Assembly: GCA_038204505.1 (NCBI GenBank)
Contig: JBBRCV010000010.1
Location: 1 to 48,832 of the forward strand
Reading direction: 5' to 3'
Length of the DNA stretch: 48,832 nt
From: Timaviella sp038204505
GTDB lineage: Bacteria > Cyanobacteriota > Cyanobacteriia > Elainellales > Elainellaceae
Part shown: one piece after another, positions 1 to 7,955 of the stretch
How the letters are laid out: each line of letters starts with the position of its first letter
Numbering within the stretch: position 1 is the stretch's first letter
Notes under the pieces: generated by a model
What the model was told of the DNA's origin: nothing
What the model saw: only the letters and a program-made list of their open reading frames with translations
The model's database searches: none
Position numbers and translations under genes: made by a program

Positions 1-139
1 TAGACTTGTTGGGTAATAAGCACAGAAATGCTTGAACCCCCCTTCTAGTAAGCCTTTCAGCGATTTTTACTCAAAATCCTTAAAACTCAGTCTGTGTAAG
101 CCTTTCAGCGATTTTTCTCGTTATTACCCAACAGGTCTA
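1..139. repeat. MITE-like element with terminal inverted repeats
   Basis: The first 19 bases and bases 121-139 form an inverted repeat with one mismatch (TAGACTTGTTGGG... against TAGACCTGTTGGG...). Inside lie two direct copies of a 20-bp unit, TAAGCCTTTCAGCGATTTTT, at 49-68 and 97-116. There is no coding capacity. Both ends carry an outer TA, as expected for TA-targeting elements of the IS630/Tc1 type. A related element of similar length sits at 33176-33316. The left flank is outside the window, so the target duplication cannot be confirmed. Confidence 0.7.
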
Positions 140-230
140 ATAGCTAAAGCCGGATGCCGAAATATTTTTAGATTTTTCTATAGATAGATCTACTTACATC
201 TAAAATTTCATTTCAAGGAAGGTTAGCGGC

Positions 231-314
231 GTACCGACTGCGTTCAGCGGATGCAGTCAACATTCAACCAATCATAAAGAACTTCATTCATTCCGCTGCA
301 ACGCACTTGTGTAC
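231..314. repeat. Imperfect inverted repeat just before the group II intron
   Basis: GCGTTCAGCGGA (240-251) pairs with TCCGCTGCAACGC (292-304), giving 12 paired bases with one bulged base. The match extends weakly outward to GTAC on both sides. The right arm runs into the 5' end of the intron, so this may be the hairpin at the intron target. The polarity (GTT first, AAC last) is opposite to that of integron attC sites. Confidence 0.5.
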
Positions 315-1131
315 GCCCAGCATGGGCGTGAACTCATGGGGTGAAAGTCCCCTGGAGGAGAACCAGCGTCCAAATGCTCAAGTTATAGATCCGAGTGACG
401 ACAACTCCTAGCTTAAGGCAAAGGCGTTTCCGCGAGGAAAGGTCTGAAGGAAGCCAGCGGCAAACCTGCGAACCGACGGACAGAAATGTCATAGAAGGCT
501 GAGATCTCTGGGGCGAGTTGGCACAACACAACAAAGCCCTTTGGTTCAGGAGACACGGTAACACGGTCATGCAGGGACAGTTCACGTTCTTATCTGGGGA
601 GATCTGCCGCATGGCAATGGAGAACGTCAAGGACATCGGACTGCGGGCTACCGGGAAACGGGTAGAGCACCCACCGCCATCCTAAAACGACACCAAGGCA
701 CAGACGATGGCAACATCCTTTGGCAAGTGCGGCAGAAGTCGTGCCGTGGTCATAGTAGCTGCCTCGTGCAGCGAAGTACTGAACATAAACGAATAAGGAG
801 GAGCCATGACCCACTCAGAGCAGTCAATGAACCCGGATGGGGGAGATGGGTCTGTGCGTGAGACCATACAACCAGCCTTAGACCAGAATCTGATGGCGCA
901 AATTCTCGACTCAGACAACATGCAACGAGCTTGGAAACGGGTGAAGTCCAACCAAGGCGCTCCCGGCATTGACGGGATGGCTCTGGAAGACTTTCCGGCT
1001 TTCGCTTGTGAGCACTGGTCAAGTATTCGCCAATCCCTCTTGGAGGGCAACTACCAACCTGCTCCTGTCCGTCGGGTAGCAATACCCAAGCGGGACGGGT
1101 CAGGCGAACGACTGTTGGGAGTGTCGACGAT
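309..1131 (+). mobile_element. Group II intron, 5' portion (truncated)
   Basis: The sequence starting GTGTACGCCCAGCATGGGCG, followed by the GGGGTGAAAGTCCCC stem about 25 bases on, is the usual 5' ribozyme start of bacterial group II introns. About 500 bases of structured, non-coding sequence then lead to a reverse transcriptase reading frame at 806. The element stops abruptly near 1131. No domain V or VI hairpin was found downstream, so this is a dead 5' fragment. The exact first base is judged by eye. Confidence 0.8.
806..1131 (+). pseudogene. Group II intron reverse transcriptase, N-terminal fragment
   Basis: The start at 806 has a strong ribosome binding site (AAGGAGG, 3-9 bases upstream). 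The translation carries RT domain 0 (AWKRVKSNQGAPGIDG) and the RT1 motif (PVRRVAIPK...RLLGV). It is about 108 residues of recognisable protein, where the family has 400-600. Catalytic YADD, the maturase domain and the endonuclease domain are all missing. The frame stays open to 1426 through unrelated sequence, so the last 98 residues of that frame are not RT. The junction is at about 1130. Confidence 0.85.
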
Positions 1132-1274
1132 GTGCTCATATTGCACCTCCTTCAATGAGTCTTTGGAATGTAGGCTTGCCGCTGATACCTATGGCTGTCA
1201 AAAACTGCGATATAGAAAGGGAGCCGTTCACTATATAGATTGTCATTTCTGGACTATGCCATTGACATTCTATA

Positions 1275-1385
1275 GACATCCGCACGATTCAAGAGTTGCT
1301 GGGACACAAGGATGTAAGAACGACTATGATCTATACCCATGTCTTAAATCGGGGTGGTCGAGGAGTCCGCAGCCCACTCGATTAA
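1275..1385 (+). pseudogene. Integron-type tyrosine recombinase, C-terminal scrap
   Basis: In a frame different from the RT, 36 residues followed by a stop read DIRTIQELLGHKDVRTTMIY, then THVLNRGG..VRSPLD. This is the box II end of tyrosine recombinases: the LLGH histidine, the second catalytic region and the catalytic tyrosine in YTHV. The TMIYTHVLNRGG..G.RSPLD ending is characteristic of IntI-like integrases. A stop codon lies just upstream (1263-1265), so nothing more of the gene remains here. An N-terminal scrap of a similar enzyme is at 27816-27893. Confidence 0.75.
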
Positions 1386-2145
1386 TTCAGGTCAAAGACA
1401 ATAGGCGATCGCCATCGGCAGCTTGAGGTTTAAAGTTCCATCTGTGGCTTCTGGATTTGCGGTTTTCTCCATTTCCCTACCGCTCATTCTCTAGAGGCTT
1501 GCTCTAACCATTTGGCAGTCTCAGGCTTTACCTGTTCGGCTTTCCATCCTTGGTAGTGTTTTAGACCTGTGGATTGGCAATTAGATATCTAAGCCAAATT
1601 TTTAACAATTGATGAATAGTCCAATCACGGCATCATACAGCCACTTGGACTTGGAAAAACAAATGGTTTTACGAGCTAAACGCTTAATCCGTGTCCGCAA
1701 GATAAGACGCTTGCGCTCAATGGCTTGGGTATGTCTCTTGCCTATCGGGGATCGAGCCGAGATCAGCGCAACACAGTGCCATGAATCTTAGAAATGAATG
1801 CTATACACATATTCTAGATATGAAGACCCCTGCTACCTAAAGCGGTTAGAGTAGTTGCTCCAACCGTGCAACTAATCATATAGTTTCAGGCTACTTCAGG
1901 CATTGTGGAGAACGAGAAACCAAGGGTTTCAGACCATAACTTAATGGAGATATAGTTCAAATCTATGCCAGAGCCTTCTAAGAGTTGGAAAAAGGCTCTG
2001 CCGCTACACAAACGTGATCTAGCTGAAAGCCACCAGGCTTAGTAGGGCTTTCAGCCATTACAATCGCCGTAAATCTGGTAAAACGAGAGGTTATAATCCT
2101 TACACTGTAAGGCTTTCAGCCTTAGCGTTGTTTATTGTTCCGTTG
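1386..2145. other. Gene-poor stretch with hairpins
   Basis: No convincing gene. On the minus strand, 1484-1567 reads like the last 27 residues of an unrecognised protein (GLKHYQGWKAEQ...LEQASRE, then stop). A half-site TAGACCTGTGGAT at about 1563-1575 matches the repeat at 25623-25704. Two perfect hairpins follow: CAGAGCCTT/AAGGCTCTG (1969-1977, 1992-2000) and GCTGAAAGCC/GGCTTTCAGC (2022-2031, 2046-2055). A further GGCTTTCAGCC is near 2110. These share the CTTTCAG motif seen in the element at 1-139. Confidence 0.5.
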
Positions 2146-2535
2146 CTACGTGAAGGCGTAATCGTACAGTTTCAAACCCGCCCCATAGTAAAACTTTGAC
2201 CACCAGGCATAAGTGGGCACCAGAAACGTTAGATCCTTCACCAAATGAGGCGCATTGCGACGGAGACGACCCCGCTCTCGAAGTGCCGATCGCCCTAACT
2301 TCAGGTTGCCTTGAGCAAGATAACGGACTCCACCATGCACTAGTATAGTCGACCGACTGGAGGTGCCTTTAGCAAAATCGTATTGCTCCAAAAGTAATGT
2401 TTTATAGCCGCGTGTGACCGCTTCCAGCGCAGTGCCCAACCCAGTTGCACCACCTCCAATGACAATTACATCCCACCCTTGTGATTGATGCAATGCGGTC
2501 AGTAAATTTTGACGCGTAATCGGTGTATTAGTCAT
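2146..2535 (-). pseudogene. glpD: Glycerol-3-phosphate dehydrogenase, N-terminal fragment
   Basis: 129 residues against about 550 for an intact FAD-dependent GlpD. The N-terminus has the dinucleotide-binding motif VIGGGATGLGTALEAVTRGY and the GlpD signature GTSSRSTILVHGGVRYL. Homology ends at about GLKLYDY, and the frame closes after three more residues. The rest of the gene is not downstream, so the 3' three quarters were lost to a deletion or insertion near 2155. It follows glpK by 36 bases on the same strand, as in a glp operon. The active site and membrane-binding parts are missing, so it cannot be functional. Confidence 0.9.
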
Positions 2536-2571
2536 AAAAATTCACTCTCTCAAAATGAGTTATTTGTGAAA

Positions 2572-4062
2572 CTATCCCTGTTCCCAACCTTTTGCTCGTT
2601 CGATCGCCCGTCGCCAGTTACCTAATAAAGTTTCCCGCTGATCTGCACTCATAGAAGGTTCAAAACGTTTCTCAAGTTGCCACTGCTGGACGATTTCCTC
2701 CTCACTTTCCCAATAACCTACGGCTAACCCAGCAAGATAAGCCGCCCCTAACGCGGTCGTCTCTGAAATTTTGGGACGAACAACTGGCACACCCAGGATA
2801 TCGGCTTGAAACTGCATCAACAAATTGTTCTTAGAAGCACCACCATCAACCCGCAACTCCGATAAATCAATGTGAGTATCTTCCCGCATCGCCGCTAACA
2901 CATCAGCAGTTTGATAAGCAATGCTCTCCAGTGCCGCACGAGCAATATGAGCCTTGTTCGTCCCTCGCGTTAACCCTAAGATTGTGCCCCTAGCATAACT
3001 ATCCCAATGCGGCGCACCCAAGCCCACAAAGGCTGGGACTAAATACACGCCCCCATTATCAACCACGCTACGCGCCAAAGGTTCCACATCAGGGCTAGTT
3101 TCAATAATGCCCAACCCATCGCGCAACCACTGGACAACAGCGCCCGCCATAAATACACTCCCTTCAAGCGCATAATTAGTGCGACCTTGAATCCGCCAAG
3201 CGATCGTTGTCAGGAGCTTGTTGTGAGAAGGAATCGCTTTGTCACCTGTGTTTAAGAGTGCAAACCCTCCCGTACCATAGGTATTTTTTGCCATCCCTAT
3301 TTTTAGGGCTGCTTGTCCATAAGTTGCCGCTTGCTGATCACCCGCAATTCCAGCGATCGCAATTTCGGCTCCAAATTCTATTTCCGTATAACCATAGACT
3401 TCTGATGAGCTACGAACTTCGGGCAACAGCGATCGCGGAATATTAAGTAACGCCAGCAACTCGTCATCCCATGATTGTGTAAAAATGTTAAAAAACAACG
3501 TCCGGCTAGCGTTCGTAACATCAGTAATATGAAGTTTGCCACCCGTTAATTTCCACACCAACCAGGAATCGATCGTACCAAACGCCAGTTCCCCGCGCTC
3601 GGCTCTTTCCCTCGCACCTTCTACACGATCAAGTAACCATTTCAGCTTCGTGCCGCTAAAATACGCATCAATAAATAATCCTGTCCTGGATTGAAACAGT
3701 GCCTCATGTCCCGCCGCCTTCAGTTCATCACAATAACGGGCTGTGCGACGGTCTTGCCACACGATCGCCGGATGAATCGGCTTGCCAGTCGTCTTATCCC
3801 AGACAACCGTCGTTTCGCGCTGATTAGTGATGCCGATCGCCGCTATTTGATTGGGACGAACCCCAATGCGGGCGATCGCCTCACTCGCTACCCCAATCTG
3901 CGACGACCAAATTTCTTCCGTATCATGCTCAACCCAACCCGGTTGCGGAAAGAATTGGCGAAACTCCTTCTGCGCGATCGATAGCATTTCACCTTGATGG
4001 TTAAACACGATGGCTCTGGGACTGGTAGTGCCTTGATCCAATGCAACAATATATCGGCTCAT
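2572..4062 (-). CDS. glpK: Glycerol kinase
   Basis: 496 residues, the full family length. It phosphorylates glycerol with ATP to sn-glycerol-3-phosphate in the cytoplasm. The N-terminal phosphate-binding loop of FGGY kinases is present (ALDQGTTSPRAIVF, residues 7-20; the usual second serine is proline here). Also present are PGWVEHD, the substrate motif ITNQRETTVVWD, WLLDRVEGARERAERGELAFG, the GAGDQQAA-like GIAGDQQAATYGQ and the C-terminal DGGASKNNLLMQFQAD signature. It is flanked by a glpF scrap upstream and a truncated glpD downstream, so it is the sole survivor of a glpFKD operon. Its product G3P can still enter lipid synthesis, but oxidation to DHAP would need a GlpD elsewhere. Confidence 0.95.
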   Translation of the reverse strand: MSRYIVALDQGTTSPRAIVFNHQGEMLSIAQKEFRQFFPQPGWVEHDTEEIWSSQIGVASEAIARIGVRPNQIAAIGITNQRETTVVWDKTTGKPIHPAIVWQDRRTARYCDELKAAGHEALFQSRTGLFIDAYFSGTKLKWLLDRVEGARERAERGELAFGTIDSWLVWKLTGGKLHITDVTNASRTLFFNIFTQSWDDELLALLNIPRSLLPEVRSSSEVYGYTEIEFGAEIAIAGIAGDQQAATYGQAALKIGMAKNTYGTGGFALLNTGDKAIPSHNKLLTTIAWRIQGRTNYALEGSVFMAGAVVQWLRDGLGIIETSPDVEPLARSVVDNGGVYLVPAFVGLGAPHWDSYARGTILGLTRGTNKAHIARAALESIAYQTADVLAAMREDTHIDLSELRVDGGASKNNLLMQFQADILGVPVVRPKISETTALGAAYLAGLAVGYWESEEEIVQQWQLEKRFEPSMSADQRETLLGNWRRAIERAKGWEQG

Positions 4063-4088
4063 GATTCATTCTCCTATCCTGAAAGGTT

Positions 4089-4211
4089 CTATCTGGATAT
4101 AGCGGCAGGGGCTTGTATTTCCCGATCTTGAGTTTGTTTGTCCTGAGCACGTTTTAAAGGCGTACCAATCATAGTGTCGTAAGTAAATGCCCCGATCAAT
4201 GCGCCAACTGC
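4089..4211 (-). pseudogene. glpF: Glycerol uptake facilitator, C-terminal scrap
   Basis: On the minus strand just upstream of glpK, about 40 residues plus a stop read AVGALIGAFTYDTMIGTPLK and a charged tail ending in AAISR. The VGALIGAF.YD pattern is the end of the last membrane helix of MIP-family glycerol channels. Everything upstream of about 4211 is unrelated, so only the last sixth of the gene remains. Position and strand fit a former glpF-glpK-glpD operon. A diverged aquaporin is the alternative. Confidence 0.7.
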
Positions 4212-4633
4212 GTGTAGCCTAATGGGTCAGATTAGAGGCGACCAATAACCTTAAGCATCAACACTTCTCAACCGTCTGCTGCATTTTGATAGTTAGACCG
4301 GTTGATCAATGTCTGCAAGTATTCAGAATCGACTCAACGAGACGCCTGAGTCTCAAGGGCGTTCATAGACATCAATAAACCTCGATCACTAAAATCAAGA
4401 AAGAGCCAAACTTCGACACCCTAATCTCACTCAGATTTCTGTCGATCAAGCGGCAAAAACAGCGAAGTTAGGGGATATGGTAAGTGAATCCGGGCTAAAC
4501 TTGAACAGTTTATTCCTCGACTCATCAAAATCAGGACGATCAAGCATCCATGAGCCATCAGTCGGGGGGCGATCGGGTCTATCGTGAAAAGTGCAAAGCA
4601 CAAGGTTGCAGCAGACCACCATCAGGAGGATTT
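4212..4633. other. Intergenic region upstream of the Rieske gene
   Basis: No gene seen. It separates the divergent glp remnant and the Rieske oxygenase gene, so it should hold promoters for both. I could not assign convincing -35/-10 boxes. An in-frame upstream extension of the Rieske frame (4550-4633) is probably untranslated leader, because a strong Shine-Dalgarno sequence sits before the 4634 start. Confidence 0.5.
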
Positions 4634-6127
4634 ATGGTGACACAAGCGATTCCAGCAGAACAGTTCGCTGATGACCCGTCGTCTACTTCAGGCGCAGATA
4701 CCTTCCAGTGGACCAAGCAGTGGTACCCCATTGCCGTAGCCGAGTTCCTGGATCCGTCCCGTCCTCATGCAGTGCAATTACTGGGCAATGACCTCGTGCT
4801 GTGGCGAGATGGCACCGGGCAGTGGCGCTGCTTTGCGGATGCCTGTCCCCATCGATTGGCTCCGCTATCAGAAGGGCGGGTTGAGGCAGATGGCACCCTC
4901 CTATGTGCTTACCATGCCTGGCGCTTTAATGCAGCCGGTCAGTGTGTGCGAATTCCCCAGTCCCTCGATGCGGCAACCGAAGCCACCCACTGCGCTAACC
5001 CCAAATCCTGCGCGATCGCCTATCCCACTCAGGAACAGCAAGGGCTGGTGTGGGTCTGGGCAGAACCCGGTGCCCAAGCCGCAGTCGAAAGCCAAGGGCG
5101 ATCCCCGCGCCTGGTGCCGGAGTTGGAGGAGTCCTCAGACCGAGTCGTGAAGCTGTTTTGGAATCTCCGCGATCTGCCCTATGGTTGGGACTTCTTCATG
5201 GAGAATGTGTCAGACCCTGCTCATGTGCCCGTCTCCCATCACGGACTAGTAGGCGATCGCTACGAAGGTGCCAAATACTTCGACATGCTGCGCCTACGCG
5301 AGCTTTCAACGCAAGAAGGATTTGCGTTTACCATCGCCCCCACCGCGCCGAATATCGCCACGGCAGTAAATGACTTCCAACCCCCCTGCCACATGCGAAT
5401 TATCTCCACCTTCAAAGATGGCGGCAAGCTGATTCTTGTGTTGTATGCCACCCCGACTCGTCCCGGCTGGTGTCGTTACATCGGGTGTCAAGTGTTGGTG
5501 AAAAATGAGGCAGGCAAATCGCCTTCAGGACTTGCCTTTTTTGCGCTGCCCATGCCAGCTTGGTTGGGACACATCCTGGCATCGCTGTTTCTGCATCAGG
5601 ACTTAGTGTTTCTGCATTACCAGGAGAAACAGCTTGCCCGCCAGAAGCAGAGCAAATGGTTGAATGCCGTCTTCACGCCCAATCCGCAAGACAAGATGGT
5701 CATCACATTTCGCCAGTGGCTCGACAAACGCGCAGGGGGAGGCATCCCCTGGGCAAGAGGCTGTAATCCGGCTTTGCCCCCTGCCGAGCGAGATAAACGA
5801 AGCCTGTTTGATGTCTGGACGATGCACACGCGAGACTGTCAGGTGTGTCAGAATGCCTTGAAGACCATTCATCGTCTCCAGGTCACTGCCTTGATTGCCG
5901 CCGCAGCGTGTTTGATCGTAGCAGTCCTTGTGGACGCGCGGGCAGTGGCAGTACAAACTGTCATCAACCCTGCGGCAGTCTCCGCTTCCCTGTGGATGAC
6001 AGTGCCGCCCCTGGGATTCTGGGTCGCGTTGGGAGGTGCGATCGCCTTAGCAGCGGGGAGCTATGGGCTGAAGAAGTTCAGTCGGCTGTTCTACGTCTAT
6101 GAGTTTGAACATGCTCATAATGATTGA
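4634..6127 (+). CDS. PAO-like Rieske non-haem oxygenase
   Basis: 497 residues from ATG 4634, chosen for its AGGAGG five bases upstream; the frame is open from 4550. The Rieske 2Fe-2S motif is C71-P-H73 with C91-AY-H94. The mononuclear iron motif is N191..D194-P-A-H197 followed by H202-H203. A C-terminal C402-QV-C405 and two predicted membrane helices (about 418-436 and 457-478) end the protein. This architecture is that of the pheophorbide a oxygenase / Tic55 / Lls1 (cell-death suppressor) family, which is membrane-bound and takes electrons from ferredoxin. The substrate cannot be told from sequence; chlorophyll breakdown products are the family precedent. It stands alone, with no evident operon partner. 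Confidence 0.88.
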   Translation: MVTQAIPAEQFADDPSSTSGADTFQWTKQWYPIAVAEFLDPSRPHAVQLLGNDLVLWRDGTGQWRCFADACPHRLAPLSEGRVEADGTLLCAYHAWRFNAAGQCVRIPQSLDAATEATHCANPKSCAIAYPTQEQQGLVWVWAEPGAQAAVESQGRSPRLVPELEESSDRVVKLFWNLRDLPYGWDFFMENVSDPAHVPVSHHGLVGDRYEGAKYFDMLRLRELSTQEGFAFTIAPTAPNIATAVNDFQPPCHMRIISTFKDGGKLILVLYATPTRPGWCRYIGCQVLVKNEAGKSPSGLAFFALPMPAWLGHILASLFLHQDLVFLHYQEKQLARQKQSKWLNAVFTPNPQDKMVITFRQWLDKRAGGGIPWARGCNPALPPAERDKRSLFDVWTMHTRDCQVCQNALKTIHRLQVTALIAAAACLIVAVLVDARAVAVQTVINPAAVSASLWMTVPPLGFWVALGGAIALAAGSYGLKKFSRLFYVYEFEHAHND

Positions 6128-6565
6128 GAGCAACAGTGACCGAGAAACGCAACTGCTGAGTTGAACTCAACCGATGCTGCGTCAATTACAAATTGGGTTT
6201 GTGACAATTATCCGGAGATGCGTTGCCTGCGGCTAGGCAAAGCCACTGCTATGTATTTGCCAGGGCTTGAGCATGTGTTCTAATGACGTGAAGCTCAAAA
6301 GTAATTGAAGCTATATACCTCTAGCAGTCGTCGGACACAGGCACAGCGACTGGAACTCCTGATATGGCACCTGATGTGGCATCCGGTTTTTACAGGGCTA
6401 TGCCCCACTTGTCGCCATTAGTTTTCCAAAGAACATCTCCTCCCAGTGCAGTGGGACTATCCTGCCTGTGATTGGAGAGATGATTCTTTATCTCCGCTAC
6501 TGATTTGGTAGAACTTATAAGAGCATCTCCCTTGATCGGGTAGAGCGAGGTCGAAGGCTAGGGCT
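6128..6565. other. Intergenic, no gene seen
   Basis: About 440 bases with no open frame resembling a protein and no recognised repeat until the palindromic element starting at 6566. Confidence 0.5.
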
Positions 6566-6623
6566 TTTAGGGTACACTTAGATGCCTTTTTCTAGATGTT
6601 TAAGAGATTAAATGTACCCTAAA
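6566..6623. repeat. Short palindromic element, 58 bp
   Basis: TTTAGGGTACA (6566-6576) and TGTACCCTAAA (6613-6623) are perfect inverted 11-mers, and the match extends inward by about four more bases with one mismatch. The TTTA/TAAA ends would suit a TA-targeting MITE. It marks the edge between intergenic DNA and a gene scrap. Confidence 0.6.
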
Positions 6624-6790
6624 TTTTACTCTTTCCTCGATCTAAGAGCGCTCGCCAGTTAGCCACCCTCTTAAACTTGGGCAGCGTTAAAGCCTTTGAA
6701 ATACTGCAAGAGATCGACGCAAAATCGGGAACCCTAGGCGGAGTTATTGAGAGTTTCATAATGCAGCTGCAATCTGATTGGAAAACGATA
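6623..6790 (+). other. Coding-like fragment, unrecognised
   Basis: An open frame reads ...PRSKSARQLATLLNLGSVKAF then EILQEIDAKSGTLGGVIESF. The composition is strongly protein-like (amphipathic helix repeats) and unlike a shadow frame. It has no start of its own, directly follows the palindromic element, and runs into the tail of the HlyD fragment on the other strand at about 6790-6820. It is probably a scrap of a gene whose other parts are gone. I do not recognise the family. Confidence 0.35.
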
Positions 6791-7102
6791 CGCCGGACTC
6801 GGGTTGCCCTGATTATCATCCCGATCGCCCTGTTTAACCAGGAGATCAACCAATACCCCAGATGTTTTGGGGCTGAGGTTAACGGTTTGAATTGGTTGCA
6901 CCTTACCGCTGGCATTAATGCACACCTGAAGCGGTGCAGCTTCAACCTGCACCGTCATTCGGGTAAGAACCGCAGCTCGATGGCGCACCATCCAGTACCA
7001 GTAAGCCATGCTGCCTGTGCTGAGTAATCCGATTGCCATCAGCCCAGCAATCAAGGGAGTTAGGCGACGATCTTTACGAATAAAGAGGAGTTGTGGAGTC
7101 AT
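6734..7102 (-). pseudogene. HlyD/MFP efflux adaptor, N-terminal fragment
   Basis: Starting at ATG 7102, the protein has a short charged head, one membrane helix (PLIAGLMAIGLLSTGSMAYW) and the first strands of a periplasmic adaptor (TVQVEAAPLQV...GKVQPIQTVNLSPKTSGVL, VDLLVKQGDR). This is the membrane fusion component of an ABC or RND efflux pump. Recognisable homology stops at about 6821, where a typical adaptor would continue with VKKGQ.LA. The remaining 29 residues are unrelated. No pump ATPase or permease is nearby, so this is a broken gene. Confidence 0.8.
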
Positions 7103-7171
7103 AGTTATGGGGAAGAATGGCAGACAGGAAACGGTGTAGATGATCTGTTGCACGACGCACTTCCTGCTACT

Positions 7172-7750
7172 TCATTGAGTCGTGTAAAAGTAGTAATCAG
7201 CTGTATAGTCCACGCGGGTTTCAGCGTCTACAGTTGAACGATCGCAACCTTCAGCAGGTGCTTGCCCCCCACTAGTATTTAATCGATGGATATAGGTGAC
7301 TTGACTGAAAACGCCATTGCCTTCATTGGCTTTCGCCCGCAGCAGCAGCCAGGGAACCGCATTAGAATCAGGCGAATCGGCTCGTTTTAGTACTTCCCCA
7401 ACAACTTTGCTGCCATCGTTATGTTCCCAAGTTGGACCTTGATAGTGAGTACCAATTTGTTCACTATTTGAAGCAAACAACTTTGCTTCTGGTGCTTTCA
7501 ATGTCCATTCAAACTGATCGGAATGCTCTTCACTGGCTTGACAAACATAAATTTGTACACCTGTTGCTGGAGTTTGCAGCAGCAATGCATTTCCGTTAGG
7601 TACTCTTAAATTGTCTGGTATGCTTTGTGTACTTGAAGCAGGATATTGTGATGAATCTTCAGAAGCTGTAGGCTTTACTGAATTTGAACAAGCGGTTGCA
7701 CTTAGTACTATCAAACCAACAATGATAAGTCTAGATATTTTGTTGTTCAT
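7172..7750 (-). CDS. DUF3455 lipoprotein
   Basis: 192 residues from ATG 7750 (an in-frame upstream ATG at 7771 is possible). The N-terminus is a lipoprotein signal, IIVGLIVLSATAC, with the cysteine as the lipid anchor. The body has the DUF3455 features VQIYVCQA, FEWTLKAPEA.L, G.HY.GPTWE..DGS.V.G, W.LL.A.A..G.G.F..VTYI.R..T.GG.AP..GC and a terminal YTADYYFY. Function is unknown; the family is exported. It lies upstream of the HlyD fragment on the same strand, with only 69 bases between their coding parts. Confidence 0.85.
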   Translation of the reverse strand: MNNKISRLIIVGLIVLSATACSNSVKPTASEDSSQYPASSTQSIPDNLRVPNGNALLLQTPATGVQIYVCQASEEHSDQFEWTLKAPEAKLFASNSEQIGTHYQGPTWEHNDGSKVVGEVLKRADSPDSNAVPWLLLRAKANEGNGVFSQVTYIHRLNTSGGQAPAEGCDRSTVDAETRVDYTADYYFYTTQ

Positions 7751-7955
7751 TATGGTTACTACGCCTTTCATACAACGTTAGAATGCGATGCTCTATTGAT
7801 TTCTCAGCGTGGAGAGGCTGAGATTATGCAGCTTTTGTAAAACTATGTGAAATCAACGATCGCCTCTTTCATCCCCTATCTTTTTGTTCTGTCTTTGTTT
7901 AGGCTGGAGCAAGGCTTGCACTCATCCGTATAACTACGATTCAGGAAACAACCCG

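Noticed and set aside
1..139. CRISPR array from the repeated 20-mer
   Set aside because: Only two copies, inside an inverted-repeat element, with no array spacing and no cas genes.
231..314. Integron attC site
   Set aside because: The paired arms run GCGTT...AACGC, opposite to the attC order (AAC first, GTT last), and the R and L box layout is not present.
1609..1791. 60-residue plus-strand protein
   Set aside because: No ribosome binding site or family; surrounded by hairpins and scraps.
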